64,000 nt of DNA from Salinibacterium sp. (GTDB lineage: Bacteria > Actinomycetota > Actinomycetes > Actinomycetales > Microbacteriaceae), in contig JANXVG010000037.1 in NCBI GenBank assembly GCA_025351795.1, positions 30,496 through 94,495 on the forward strand, written 5' to 3'. A program made the translations under genes and the position numbers. Positions 23,194 to 34,541 of this stretch are shown here, piece by piece. A model generated the notes under the pieces. The model did not search any database. It was not told the DNA's origin and worked only from the letters and a program-made list of their open reading frames with translations. The first letter of the stretch is position 1. Every line of letters starts with the position of its first letter.

Positions 23194-25774
23194 CTACTGA
23201 CTCGTCCTTCCCAGTTTCCACCGCGTCGCCCGAATCGGGCAGATCGTCGACTTCCTGACTCTCTAGATTGCGCTCACTGTTCTTAGCGATTGCGATGATC
23301 CTGTCGTCGTCCGCAAACCTGGCGAATACAACACCCATGGTGTCACGACCCTTGGCCGGAACCTCGGCGACAGATGACCGTACCACTTTACCGCTGGCAA
23401 GAACCACAAGAACCTCGTCTTCATCGCCAACGATGAGCGATCCGGCCAAGTCTCCGCGGGCCTCAGCAAGCTTCGCAACCTTGATGCCGAGCCCGCCTCT
23501 ATTTTGAACGCGATACTGGTCGGCCGCAGTGCGCTTCGCATAGCCACCCTCGGTGACGACGAACACGTAGCCCTCATCGGTCACCACACTTGCGTCCAGA
23601 AGTTGATCATCACCACGGAAGTGCATGCCGATTACACCCGATGTTGACCTGCCCATCGGGCGCAACGCGGCATCCGACGCTGTGAATCGAATTGACATAC
23701 CCTTACGCGAAACCAGAAGTAGGTCTTCGTCTTTGTCAACGAGCATCGCCGACACCAGTTCGTCGCCTTCGCGAAGGTTGATTGCGATGATGCCACCCGT
23801 GCGGTTGGTGTCGTATTCGGTGAGTGCCGTCTTCTTGATTAGACCGTCACGAGTGGCGAGCACGAGGTACTTAGCAGCCGCGTAGTCGCGAATGTCAAGG
23901 ATCTGAGCGACTTCCTCGCTTGGCTGCAGCGCGAGAAGGTTCGCGAGATGCTGACCCTTCGCATCGCGACCAGACTCTTGCACTTCGTAGGTCTTCGCAC
24001 GCAGCACCCGTCCTGAGTTCGTGAAGAACAGGAGCCAGTGATGCGTTGTAGTCACGAAGAATTGTTCGACAACGTCGTCCGCGCGCAATTGAGCGCCTTT
24101 GACCCCCTTGCCGCCGCGGTGTTGGCTGCGGTAGTTGTCGCTGCGGGTGCGCTTGATGTAGCCGCCACGGGTGACCGTCAGAACCATTTCTTCTTCCGGG
24201 ATGAGGTCCTCGACACTCATGTCACCGTCGAAACCAAACATGATCTCGGTGCGGCGGACGTCGCCAAATCGATCGACGAGCTCGGTGAGTTCATCTCTAA
24301 CGATCTGTCGCTGCTCGCCGGGTGTGGCCAGGATCCGTTGATAGCCGGCGATCAACCGCTCGAGTTCGTCGTGCTCATCAATAATCTTCTGGCGCTCGAG
24401 CGCAGCGAGCCGACGCAGCTGCATGTCCAGGATGGCCCTCGCCTGAAGATCATCGATGGAGAGTAGTTCCATGAGACCTTCGCGCGCGTCATCGACAGTC
24501 TGTGAGCGGCGAATCAGGGCAATGACATCGTCGAGCGCATCGAGCGCCTTAAGGTATCCGCGCAGAATGTGTGCCCGCTCCTCGGCCTTGCGCAGCCGGA
24601 AGGTCGTTCGTCGAACGATGACCTCAATCTGGTGATCGATCCAATGGGTGATGAAACCGTCGAGGGGAAGAGTGCGCGGGATGCCGTCAACGATCGCGAG
24701 CATGTTCGCGCCAAAATTATCCTGAAGTGGAGTGTGCTTATAGAGGTTATTGAGCACAACCTTCGCGATCGCGTCTCGTTTGAGTACAACTACCAGACGC
24801 TGCCCGGTGCGCCCCGAAGTCTCATCGCGGATGTCCGCAATGCCTCCGACTTTCCCTTCCTTCACAAGCTCGGCAATCTTCAGCGCGAGGTTGTCCGGAT
24901 TGACTTGATACGGGAGCTCCGTGACCACGAGGCAGGTGCGACCCTGCAGCTCTTCCACGGTAACGACGGCGCGCATCGTGATGGAACCGCGCCCGGTGCG
25001 GTAGGCGTCCTGAATTCCCTTGATCCCGAGGATCTGGGCTCCGGTTGGGAAGTCCGGTCCCTTAATGCGCTGGATGAGGGCTTCGAGCAACTCGTCGCGC
25101 GGAGCATCCGGATTCTCCAGAGCCCACAGCGCACCAGCGGCCACCTCGCGCAGGTTATGTGGCGGTATATTCGTGGCCATGCCCACTGCGATGCCCACGG
25201 AACCATTGACCAGGAGGTTCGGGAAGCGAGCGGGCAACACGTCTGGTTCCTGTGTTTTGCCATCGTAGTTGTCGCTAAAGTTGACCGTCTCTTCGTCAAT
25301 GTCGCGAACCATTTCCATGGCGAGCGGCGCCATCTTGGTCTCGGTATACCGCGGGGCGGCAGCGCCGTCGTTTCCAGCGGAACCAAAGTTTCCCTGACCG
25401 AGAGCGAGCGGATAGCGAAGGCTCCACGGCTGCACGAGTCGTACGAGTGCGTCGTAAATAGACGCATCACCGTGCGGGTGAAATTGACCCATGACTTCGC
25501 CGACCACGCGAGTGCACTTATTAAAGCCCTTGTCGGGGCGGTACCCGCCGTCGTACATCGCGTAGATCACGCGGCGATGCACGGGCTTGAGCCCGTCGCG
25601 TACCTCGGGAAGGGCCCTACCCACGATTACACTCATGGCGTAGTCGAGGTACGACCGCTGCATTTCGAGTTGCAGATCGACTTGGTCGACCTTATCGTGA
25701 CGGGTGTCGATGACGGCCTTCTCGAAAGTCGGCTCGCTGGCGGCCGCGTCGGTTGGTTCTGTTATGTCAGCCAT
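23186..25774 (-). CDS. gyrA: DNA gyrase subunit A
   Basis: The breakage-reunion subunit of gyrase, 862 residues. The catalytic tyrosine is Y143 (APRYTET). The quinolone-resistance region reads [15 protein letters not shown], with Ala104 at the E. coli Ser83 position and Asp108 at the Asp87 position; Ala here is normal for actinobacteria. The C-terminal beta-pinwheel contains the GyrA-box-like segment [12 protein letters not shown], and the acidic tail ends [10 protein letters not shown]. It is 28 bp downstream of gyrB on the same strand. Confidence 0.98.
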   Translation of the reverse strand: MADITEPTDAAASEPTFEKAVIDTRHDKVDQVDLQLEMQRSYLDYAMSVIVGRALPEVRDGLKPVHRRVIYAMYDGGYRPDKGFNKCTRVVGEVMGQFHPHGDASIYDALVRLVQPWSLRYPLALGQGNFGSAGNDGAAAPRYTETKMAPLAMEMVRDIDEETVNFSDNYDGKTQEPDVLPARFPNLLVNGSVGIAVGMATNIPPHNLREVAAGALWALENPDAPRDELLEALIQRIKGPDFPTGAQILGIKGIQDAYRTGRGSITMRAVVTVEELQGRTCLVVTELPYQVNPDNLALKIAELVKEGKVGGIADIRDETSGRTGQRLVVVLKRDAIAKVVLNNLYKHTPLQDNFGANMLAIVDGIPRTLPLDGFITHWIDHQIEVIVRRTTFRLRKAEERAHILRGYLKALDALDDVIALIRRSQTVDDAREGLMELLSIDDLQARAILDMQLRRLAALERQKIIDEHDELERLIAGYQRILATPGEQRQIVRDELTELVDRFGDVRRTEIMFGFDGDMSVEDLIPEEEMVLTVTRGGYIKRTRSDNYRSQHRGGKGVKGAQLRADDVVEQFFVTTTHHWLLFFTNSGRVLRAKTYEVQESGRDAKGQHLANLLALQPSEEVAQILDIRDYAAAKYLVLATRDGLIKKTALTEYDTNRTGGIIAINLREGDELVSAMLVDKDEDLLLVSRKGMSIRFTASDAALRPMGRSTSGVIGMHFRGDDQLLDASVVTDEGYVFVVTEGGYAKRTAADQYRVQNRGGLGIKVAKLAEARGDLAGSLIVGDEDEVLVVLASGKVVRSSVAEVPAKGRDTMGVVFARFADDDRIIAIAKNSERNLESQEVDDLPDSGDAVETGKDESVDE

Positions 25775-25802
25775 GAATTCGTCTCCCTGCGCTTAGCTCG
25801 AC

Positions 25803-27815
<2,013 letters not shown>

Positions 27816-27963
27816 CTATGGGTGACACATGCCATTCGGCGGGGAAGTCTCCACGGAGGAGTGGCGCTCGACAGCATAATCATTCTACCAAACGTGATGG
27901 GTAGACAGGGCAGAAAAAGCGATCTGGGGAGTTTTCTACCTCAGGGTGACCTGATTTGCCTCG

Positions 27964-28458
27964 TCAGCCGTACGTATCGCGTGGGCCACGCCCTGGAATT
28001 GATCTGGCGCCTCTTTTCCAAGAGGGAGCGTTCGGTGCCTGAAAGCGTACCGATTGAATGCCGGCTGCGGGGAACGAACGCGCAATGTGCGTGATGACTT
28101 GGCTGCGCATCAGTCGAAGCTGGGTCGCCCACGCGGTCGAATCGCATTGCACAGTCAATACGCCGTCTTCGATGCCGACCGGAACGGAGTGTTCGGCCGT
28201 GTCCGCACCCACGATCCGCACCCATGAGGCCAACAGTTCAGACCGCGCAAGCGGCGAATTCCAACCCAATTGTGAAGTCAATCCCTCGATGACGTCACTG
28301 AGGTCCAGCGGGTCGCGGTTACTACCAAACGGCACACTTGCCCCGTCGGTCTTCTGAGATCGCTTACGCGCGTCGCTCGAGCGTGCTCCCGGTTCGCCAA
28401 ATACCCGCCGAAACCGCAGGTAGACCGAGCGTGCCTCGGAATCTGTCGGGTTAGTCAT
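27964..28458 (-). CDS. dciA: DciA-like replicative helicase loader (DUF721)
   Basis: A 164-residue protein of the DUF721 family, whose members load DnaB-type helicase in bacteria lacking DnaC. The first ~50 residues are charged and probably flexible. The folded KH-like part begins near residue 60 (ASWVRIVGADTAEHSVPVGI) and includes LTVQCDSTAWATQLRLM, the conserved segment of the family. The start overlaps the recF stop by 4 bp. It sits between recF and gyrB, the usual actinobacterial place. Its target, dnaB, is in this window at 50.9 kb. Confidence 0.88.
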   Translation of the reverse strand: MTNPTDSEARSVYLRFRRVFGEPGARSSDARKRSQKTDGASVPFGSNRDPLDLSDVIEGLTSQLGWNSPLARSELLASWVRIVGADTAEHSVPVGIEDGVLTVQCDSTAWATQLRLMRSQVITHIARSFPAAGIQSVRFQAPNAPSWKRGARSIPGRGPRDTYG

Positions 28459-29618
28459 GGGGAATCCACGATTTTCCCGGCACGGATGTGCACGACGTTC
28501 ATCGAAAGACGCGCGGGCACGTCGTCGAGCACTGCTGCGGTGATCAGGACCTGCTCAAAACCGTCGACGGCATCAGCCAGACGCGCGCGTCTGGACTCGT
28601 CAAGTTCAGCGAATACGTCATCCAGAATCAGTACCGGGTCGCCAGACTGTGATTCTCTTCTTAAGACCGTAGCCGCCGCGAGTTTCAGGGCGAGCGCGAA
28701 CGACCATGATTCTCCATGACTCGCGTAGCCGCGCGCGGGCAAACCGTTCAGCCCTAGCACGAGATCGTCCCGATGCGGGCCAGCCAGAGTGATTCCGCGA
28801 TCCAGTTCGGCGCGGCGAAGCCGCGCGAGTGCGCCACTGAAATCAATCGCAATCTCGGATGCGATGAGCCGCTCTCTGCGAGTAGCCACGGTATCCACGG
28901 GCTCATCGTCGACACTCGTCGACAAGATGCTGAGGTGACTCACGAGATCCGCAACATGCTCGGCACCTGCGATCGTTGCGTACGCGGATGCAACGTCGGG
29001 ACTAAGGTCGGCGATGAGGTTGCTGCGCGCCTCGATAATTTCTGATCCGAAAGCGATCAGCCGCTCATCCCAGATTTCGAGGGTGCCAAGTTGACTTTCG
29101 CGCGCGCCGGATGCCCGGGCCGATTTGAGAAGAGTGTTGCGTTGTCTCAGCACGCGGTCGTAATCGGCCATGACACCACTCATGCGTGGGCTGCGCAAGA
29201 CCAAAAGCTCATCGAGGAACCGCCGCCGGCCGGCCGGTTCCCCGCGCACGAGAGCAAGATCTTCTGGAGCAAAGAGGACGCTCGAGAAGTATCGAGGCAA
29301 GTCACGGGTCTTGATCGCGGAACGGTTTATCTGCGCGCGGTTCGGTGTTGAGCGGTTTATCTGCGCTTCGGCAAGCACCTGGCGATCGCCGACGTCGACG
29401 CGGGCACGCACGATCGCCGCCTCCTGCCCTTGCCGAATCATCGCGTGGTCGCTCGATGCCCGATGTGAAGCGAGCGTGCTGAGGTAACCGAGCGCTTCTA
29501 CCAGGTTGGTTTTGCCTTGACCGTTGCTGCCGATGAAGAGATTCGCGCCAGCGACAAGCGCGACGTCTACGCTTTCGTAGTTACGAAAGTCCATGAGCGA
29601 CAGGTGGCTAACAATCAC
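28455..29618 (-). CDS. recF: DNA replication/repair protein RecF
   Basis: An SMC-like ATPase that helps load RecA at gaps, 387 residues. Walker A is GSNGQGKTNLVEAL near residue 32, the signature region is near LPARGYASHGESWSFALALK, and Walker B is DPVLILDDVFAELDESRR. It starts at GTG 29618, 17 bp after gnd. An internal tandem repeat codes AQINRS twice around residues 85-100. The stop overlaps dciA. Confidence 0.96.
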   Translation of the reverse strand: MIVSHLSLMDFRNYESVDVALVAGANLFIGSNGQGKTNLVEALGYLSTLASHRASSDHAMIRQGQEAAIVRARVDVGDRQVLAEAQINRSTPNRAQINRSAIKTRDLPRYFSSVLFAPEDLALVRGEPAGRRRFLDELLVLRSPRMSGVMADYDRVLRQRNTLLKSARASGARESQLGTLEIWDERLIAFGSEIIEARSNLIADLSPDVASAYATIAGAEHVADLVSHLSILSTSVDDEPVDTVATRRERLIASEIAIDFSGALARLRRAELDRGITLAGPHRDDLVLGLNGLPARGYASHGESWSFALALKLAAATVLRRESQSGDPVLILDDVFAELDESRRARLADAVDGFEQVLITAAVLDDVPARLSMNVVHIRAGKIVDSP

Positions 29619-29635
29619 AGCTGTTCTCCGCCAGT

Positions 29636-30520
29636 TCAGGCCCTCCGAACGGCGTGACCACCAAACTGGTTGCGTAAGGCTGCTACGGCTTTCATTGACG
29701 GCGAGTCCTTTTGACGGGAAACGAACCGTGCGAAGATCGCGGCACTGATCGTTGGAACAGGAACAGCGTTGTCGAGGGCTTCATGCACCATCCACCGTCC
29801 TTCACCAGAGTCATCCACATAACCTTCGATTTTTTTAAACTCTGGATCTTCCTCCAGTGCCTTCACGAGAAGCTCAAGTAGCCAGGATCGCACGACTGTT
29901 CCACGCTCCCATGCCCTGAACGTGCCGACCACGTCCTTGATGATGTCTTTGCGCGTGTCAAGCAACTCATAGCCCTCCGCCCAAGCCTGCATAATGGCGT
30001 ATTCGATTCCGTTATGCACCATTTTGGCATAATGACCCGCGCCGACCTCCCCCGCGTGCACGAACCCCTCGGCGCGTGGACCCTCGGGCCGCAGGGCATC
30101 AAAAATCGGCATAGCGAGTGCAATGAGCTCTGTCTCACCGCCGGCCATCAGGCCGTAACCGTTTTCGCCACCCCAGATACCACCGGAGACGCCGCAGTCG
30201 ATGAAGTGAACGCCTTTCTCAGCGAGAAGGGCGGAGTGAGCGAAGTCATCGGTGAAGCGGGAATTACCACCATCGATGACTAGGTCGCCGGGTTCGAGAA
30301 CGCCAGCTAGTTGGCGAATGACATCATCGGTAATCTTGCCCGAGGGAACCATGACCCAGACGACCCTGGGTGCGACGAGCGCAGTCGTGAGAGCTGCGAG
30401 CGTTGGAATATCCGTCACATCAGGATTCGGGTCATAGCCAGTCACCTCAACGCCATTTTTGCGCAGCCGGGTACGCATGCTATTTCCCATCTTCCCGAGT
30501 CCAATCAGGCCGATGTGCAT
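29636..30520 (-). CDS. gnd: 6-phosphogluconate dehydrogenase, decarboxylating (short form)
   Basis: It oxidises and decarboxylates 6-phosphogluconate to ribulose 5-phosphate with NAD(P)+ in the pentose phosphate pathway. The 294-residue length is that of the short tetrameric form, not the ~470-residue E. coli form. Visible motifs are the Rossmann GLIGLGKMGNSM at residues 4-15, DLVIDGGNSRF, and the catalytic region YAKMVHNGIEYAIMQAWAEG. It lies between dnaN and recF, a placement conserved in actinobacteria, 28 bp behind dnaN, and is likely in the same transcript. Confidence 0.95.
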   Translation of the reverse strand: MHIGLIGLGKMGNSMRTRLRKNGVEVTGYDPNPDVTDIPTLAALTTALVAPRVVWVMVPSGKITDDVIRQLAGVLEPGDLVIDGGNSRFTDDFAHSALLAEKGVHFIDCGVSGGIWGGENGYGLMAGGETELIALAMPIFDALRPEGPRAEGFVHAGEVGAGHYAKMVHNGIEYAIMQAWAEGYELLDTRKDIIKDVVGTFRAWERGTVVRSWLLELLVKALEEDPEFKKIEGYVDDSGEGRWMVHEALDNAVPVPTISAAIFARFVSRQKDSPSMKAVAALRNQFGGHAVRRA

Positions 30521-30548
30521 AGATGCTCCATGTTGGGAGGGGTGGCGA

Positions 30549-31697
30549 CTAGCGAAGAAGAAGGTTCGGCTGCAGCAGATACTTGTAGTTATCGGCGCCC
30601 GGCTGGTCTTTCGAGGATTGACTAGTAATCAAGACCGGGCCCGGTTTGTTGGGGTTGTCGGTTTTTGTAAAAGAGATCCTCACAAACTCGGAGTGCACAG
30701 CATTGAGCCCATCGAGGAAGAACGCTGGCTTGAGTGATACAACCGTATCCACGCCCGTAAGGAACGCATCGATGGTCTCCGATGCCTGCGCTTGCTCCGA
30801 CCCGATTGCTTCGAGAGTCAAGCCGTCGATTGAGAAAGTAAACCGTAGAGCGGCCTCACGTTCAAGCACCAAGGAAACTCTTCTTACTGCCTCGATGAGT
30901 TCTGCTGCGTTAACCACCGCATAGTTGTCGACGACGTCAGGAAAAAGCCTTCTAACCGGAGGAAAATTGCCCTTGATCAGAAGGGATGTCACCGTCTTGT
31001 GATCAGCGGTGAATGCGATGAGTTCGCGTTCGTCACTACTGGTTATCGAGACACTCACTGTGCCGCTGTGAGCGAATGTCTTTCCAATTTCCGAAAGTGT
31101 TTTCGCAGGAACCAGTGCCGTGACTATTTCAGGTGATGGCAATGTGCCCGAGTCCCACTCAATTTCTCGTACCGCCACGCGGTATCGGTCGGTTGCAACA
31201 AGAGAGATGCTGTTCTCGGAAACTTCAAGTTGCACGCCGGTAATCACCGGGGTTACATCGTCACGCGACGCTGCTACCGCAACCTGGGCAATGGCGTTTG
31301 CAAATGCCTCAGCAGACAATGTGCCTGATTGCGCGGAAACTTGAGGAAGTGTTGGATACTCCTCGACGGGCATACTCAAGAGAGTGAAGTTCGCAGAACC
31401 GCAGGAAACCGTGATCCGACCCTCATCGGTCGTAAATGTGACGGGCGCGTTCGGGAGGCGGCTCGCGATATCCGCGAGCAGGCGCCCCGAGACTAATACA
31501 GTTCCAGGTTCGTGGACGTCTGCAGTGATATCAGTCCGCGCGGAAACCTCGTAGTCAAACGACGACAGAGTGAGCCCAGCATCGGTCGCTTCGATCAAGA
31601 CACCACTGAGAATGGGAAGCGTAGTACGTTGCGGCAACAATTTTACTGCGAACGAGACAGCCTCACTGAAGACATCGCGATTGACCTTAAACCTCAT
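30549..31697 (-). CDS. dnaN: DNA polymerase III sliding clamp beta subunit
   Basis: The ring clamp of the replicative polymerase, 382 residues in three similar domains. It starts MRFKVNRDVFSEAVSFAVKLL and contains LPILSGVLIEATDAGLTLSS in domain 1. The C-terminal hydrophobic-pocket segment is followed by the end YKYLLQPNLLLR. I take the ATG at 31697 because residues upstream are not conserved. It is the clamp to which the NucS tail encoded at 4.8 kb may bind. It is separated from dnaA by 333 bp of origin-type DNA. Confidence 0.97.
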   Translation of the reverse strand: MRFKVNRDVFSEAVSFAVKLLPQRTTLPILSGVLIEATDAGLTLSSFDYEVSARTDITADVHEPGTVLVSGRLLADIASRLPNAPVTFTTDEGRITVSCGSANFTLLSMPVEEYPTLPQVSAQSGTLSAEAFANAIAQVAVAASRDDVTPVITGVQLEVSENSISLVATDRYRVAVREIEWDSGTLPSPEIVTALVPAKTLSEIGKTFAHSGTVSVSITSSDERELIAFTADHKTVTSLLIKGNFPPVRRLFPDVVDNYAVVNAAELIEAVRRVSLVLEREAALRFTFSIDGLTLEAIGSEQAQASETIDAFLTGVDTVVSLKPAFFLDGLNAVHSEFVRISFTKTDNPNKPGPVLITSQSSKDQPGADNYKYLLQPNLLLR

Positions 31698-32030
31698 TGA
31701 GTCACCCCTTACCTTCTCGAACGGTGTGTCGGGGCTTAATACTTGCATAGGCGGCCTGTCCAGCGTCGCAAAGGTTATTTGGCTCACCATTAATTGATTT
31801 AGAGATAACACTCTTAACCGCTGTGTGAACTGTGAGTAACCCGGCCGCTGCTCCGTTTTCGTGCCGAACTACAGTCGTGGGAGATGTACAGCAGTTGTGC
31901 GCTTCAGTGGACTTGGTTCCCGCTCGCGCAGCTGTGGAGCGAGACATTTCCACAGGATCTCTTCTTTCATCAACAACAAAACCGGCGCGTCACGGCCAGT
32001 TATCCACAACTTATCCACAGGGTGGAAAAC
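31698..32030. other. Probable oriC, dnaA-dnaN intergenic region
   Basis: A 333-bp gap downstream of dnaA holds two perfect DnaA boxes in the same orientation, TTATCCACA at 32000-32008 and 32011-32019, plus looser matches such as ATTTCCACA at 31946-31954. An AT-rich stretch around 31786-31815 (ATTAATTGATTTAGAGATAA) could be the unwinding element. In mycobacteria and Streptomyces oriC lies between dnaA and dnaN, which supports this call. The dnaN promoter should also be here. Confidence 0.7.
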
Positions 32031-33452
32031 TTAACTCTTGTTGTAGCGCTGATTCTGTTTAATGCGGCTGGTGAGTTCGGTTACCTGGTTGTAGATGGAA
32101 CGACGTTCCTTCATCAACTCACTGATTTTCTTGTTCGCGTACATCACCGTCGTGTGATCCCGGTTACCGAACAGTTGTCCGATCTTCGGCAATGACAGAT
32201 TCGTCATCTCGCGGCACAGATACATGGCAATCTGCCGCGCGGTGGCCACTGCTTGGGAACGTGAGGACCCGTAGAGGTCTTCTACCGTCAGTTTGAAGTA
32301 GTCTGCCGTGTGATTAATGATGTCCACGGGAGCAATCACATTGTCGTCGTCGAGAGTGATGAGGTCTTTGAGCACGGTCTGAACCAGTGCTAAATCGACC
32401 GGTGTACGGTTCAGGCTCGCGAAGGCAGTGACGCGGATAAGCGTCCCCTCGAGTTCACGGATATTCGAGGACACCTTGGTGGCCATGTATTCCAGGATGT
32501 CATTGTCGACTTGTAGTCTCTCGCTTTGCGCTTTCTTACGGAGGATGGCGATACGAGTTTCAAGATCAGGCGCCTGCACGTCGGTGATGAGACCCCATTC
32601 GAACCGCGATCTCATTCGGTCCTCGAAGCCGGTGAGCAGTTTAGGGGGAAGGTCGCTGGTGATTACGACTTGCTTGTTGTGGTCATGCAGGGTGTTGAAC
32701 GTGTGAAAGAACGCTTCTTGGGTTTCGACGGCGCGCTGCAAAAACTGGATGTCATCGATCAGGAGGATGTCAATTTCGCGATACCGAGACTGAAATACCG
32801 AGGCACGGTTGTTTGCGATTGAGTTGATGAAGTCATTCGTGAATTCTTCGGAACTCACATACCGCACACGAATGCCAGGGTAGAGACTTTCTGCATAATG
32901 TCCGATGGCGTGGAGAAGGTGAGTCTTACCAAGCCCAGACTCTCCGTAGATGAAGAGTGGGTTGTATGCCTTGGCGGGTGCTTCAGCCACAGCAACCGCC
33001 GCCGCGTGTGCAAAGCGGTTCGAACTTCCGATGACGAAGTTGTCAAAACTGTATTTGGGGTTCAATCGCGAGTCACTGCGCCTAGTGCCGCCTGATTTTT
33101 CTGGTGTTGCCACGGCTGCTGTTGGTTCAATGTAGGGCTGGTCAGGAAGATCGCTGGTGTGTTCGAGTGGATCCTGCTGTATTTCTGGATTTACCACAAT
33201 TGCGAAGTTCACGACGTCTTGGTCGTCACCGAGTTCACCGATTGCATTGAGTAACGGGATGCGGATCCGCTGTTCAAGCATCCCGCGCGTGAGTTCGTTG
33301 GGAACCTCAAGATAGATGGTGCCCGTCATAATGCCTTTGGGTTCAACCAGGCTGATGAAACCGTGAAGCTGCGGTGTTATTCGATCATCCGCTGTGAGGC
33401 GGTTCCGGATGGACTGCCAGATCTCCCGTGTTGCGTCCGGTAGGTCTGCCAT
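32031..33452 (-). CDS. dnaA: Chromosomal replication initiator DnaA
   Basis: A 473-residue initiator ATPase that binds DnaA boxes and melts oriC. Domain I is residues 1-90, a variable linker runs to about 130, the AAA+ domain has Walker A GESGLGKTH (170-178) and Walker B LLIDDIQFL, and the C-terminal DNA-binding helix-turn-helix carries GNRDHTTVMYA. I prefer the ATG at 33452, which has AGGA 10 nt upstream, over the GTG at 33461. DnaA boxes lie on both sides of the gene. Confidence 0.98.
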   Translation of the reverse strand: MADLPDATREIWQSIRNRLTADDRITPQLHGFISLVEPKGIMTGTIYLEVPNELTRGMLEQRIRIPLLNAIGELGDDQDVVNFAIVVNPEIQQDPLEHTSDLPDQPYIEPTAAVATPEKSGGTRRSDSRLNPKYSFDNFVIGSSNRFAHAAAVAVAEAPAKAYNPLFIYGESGLGKTHLLHAIGHYAESLYPGIRVRYVSSEEFTNDFINSIANNRASVFQSRYREIDILLIDDIQFLQRAVETQEAFFHTFNTLHDHNKQVVITSDLPPKLLTGFEDRMRSRFEWGLITDVQAPDLETRIAILRKKAQSERLQVDNDILEYMATKVSSNIRELEGTLIRVTAFASLNRTPVDLALVQTVLKDLITLDDDNVIAPVDIINHTADYFKLTVEDLYGSSRSQAVATARQIAMYLCREMTNLSLPKIGQLFGNRDHTTVMYANKKISELMKERRSIYNQVTELTSRIKQNQRYNKS

Positions 33453-33636
33453 GCGCCCCACATCCTAATTTCCGAATTGTTCACAGATTTTTCCACCACG
33501 ACGGGCCGTGTGGCAGAGGCGCACATGCCGCAACCGCCCCCTCGGAACCACGTTCCTTACCTTAGTTCTCCACAGCATGTCGTTACCAACCCCAGTTGCA
33601 ATCATGTGGATAATGCCGTTATCCACAGGTTGGGGT
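33453..33636. other. DnaA-box region between dnaA and rpmH
   Basis: Upstream of dnaA there is a perfect inverted pair of DnaA boxes, TGTGGATAA at 33605-33613 and TTATCCACA at 33619-33627, separated by 5 bp. A one-mismatch box TTCTCCACA lies at 33566-33574 and a weaker TTGTTCACA at 33477-33485. This could be a second part of a split origin or a site where DnaA controls its own gene and rpmH. Confidence 0.65.
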
Positions 33637-33665
33637 TTGACCACACGTCTTAAAGGTCGTATTTT
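33637..33665 (+). promoter_or_regulatory. Promoter of the rpmH-rnpA operon
   Basis: TTGACC at 33637-33642 and TATTTT at 33660-33665 are spaced by 17 bp, a good primary-sigma match. It ends about 73 bp before rpmH. The -35 lies 9 bp from a perfect DnaA box, so DnaA binding could affect this promoter. Confidence 0.6.
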
Positions 33666-33738
33666 TAATTAGTCGACTTCAGCCGCATGGCTGACCCACT
33701 TCTTTCCGGCCGTCCAGCTGGGCTTTGGAGCTACCACT

Positions 33739-33876
33739 ATGAGCAAGCGAACTTTTCAGCCGAACAACCGTCGGCGGGCCAAGGTGCACGGATTCCGCCT
33801 TCGGATGCGTACGCGTGCCGGCCGCTCTATTCTCGCTGCGCGCCGCCGCAAGGGCCGCACTGAACTATCTGCTTAA
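33739..33876 (+). CDS. rpmH: 50S ribosomal protein L34
   Basis: A complete 45-residue L34: it begins [20 protein letters not shown], continues [19 protein letters not shown] and ends RTELSA. The protein is very basic and stabilises the large subunit. GGAG lies about 10 nt before the ATG. It heads the canonical rpmH-rnpA-yidD-yidC-jag-rsmG block running away from the origin, and is too short to appear as a long frame. Confidence 0.98.
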   Translation: MSKRTFQPNNRRRAKVHGFRLRMRTRAGRSILAARRRKGRTELSA

Positions 33877-33883
33877 CCACGCA

Positions 33884-34225
33884 GTGCTCGCTAGGGCCAA
33901 CCGTGTCGTGCGACCTGCGGACTTTCGAACTATCACGCGTCTCGGTAAGCGAACCAGCGCGCAGCACATCGTTGTCTATGTGCGCGGTCGAGAGACGGGA
34001 CTTCCTTCCCGCTTCGGGTTTATCGTTGGTAAGAACGTAGGCGGGGCGGTGAAGCGTAATATGGTTCGCCGCCGACTTCGTGAAACCGGTCGCGAGTTGT
34101 TGCGCAGCGAGAGTTTTGCCCGCGACATTGTCGTGCGAGCGTTAGCCGGAAGCGCCGAGATCTCCTGGGCTACCGTGCAAAGAGAGATTGCCATTGCAAT
34201 CGACAGGAGTGTGACCCGGACATGA
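33884..34225 (+). CDS. rnpA: Ribonuclease P protein component
   Basis: The protein subunit of RNase P, which supports the catalytic RNA in tRNA 5' maturation. From the GTG at 33884 it has 113 residues, beginning VLARANRVVRPADFR, the usual family start. The RNR motif region is FIVGKNVGGAVKRNMVRRRL. It starts 7 bp after the rpmH stop and ends overlapping yidD by 4 bp (ATGA). A longer frame back to 33815 overlaps rpmH and is not used. Confidence 0.95.
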   Translation: MLARANRVVRPADFRTITRLGKRTSAQHIVVYVRGRETGLPSRFGFIVGKNVGGAVKRNMVRRRLRETGRELLRSESFARDIVVRALAGSAEISWATVQREIAIAIDRSVTRT

Positions 34226-34533
34226 AAGAAGTCTTGTCGGTCCTGTTGCTACTGCCCCGCAATGCGTGCGTGGTTGTGCTTCGCGGGTATCGCTCGGCAA
34301 TCTCCCCCTTTTATGGTGATGTCTGCCGGTACTATCCGTCCTGCTCGCACTATGCACTTCAGGCGATTCAGCAGCGCGGTGTTGTTGTGGGGATAGGGCT
34401 CGGAATTGCACGAATCGCACGATGTCACCCGTGGGCCCGCGGTGGAGTAGATGACGTCCCCGTGCGTACCCACCAGCGTTACCAACTCACGCCATTCGGT
34501 TTTGTTGTATCACGTAGCCATGGGAAGGGCTAA
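34222..34533 (+). CDS. yidD: Membrane protein insertion efficiency factor YidD
   Basis: A 103-residue protein with a hydrophobic N-terminus, then the family core RGYRSAISPFYGDVCRYYPS and CSHYALQAIQQRG with three cysteines, and GIARIARCHPWARGGVDDVP. It assists YidC-dependent membrane insertion. It overlaps rnpA and ends 8 bp before yidC. Confidence 0.95.
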   Translation: MKEVLSVLLLLPRNACVVVLRGYRSAISPFYGDVCRYYPSCSHYALQAIQQRGVVVGIGLGIARIARCHPWARGGVDDVPVRTHQRYQLTPFGFVVSRSHGKG

Positions 34534-34541
34534 AGAGAAGC

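Noticed and set aside
25450..25480. Alanine at the gyrase position linked to quinolone resistance (Ala104 of GyrA)
   Set aside because: Alanine at this position is the normal state in actinobacteria and not a sign of acquired resistance; the neighbouring Ser and Asp are intact.
29221..29250. GCCGGCCGGC-rich inverted repeats inside recF
   Set aside because: They arise from Arg/Ala/Gly codons in GC-rich coding sequence and have no T-run or positional logic.
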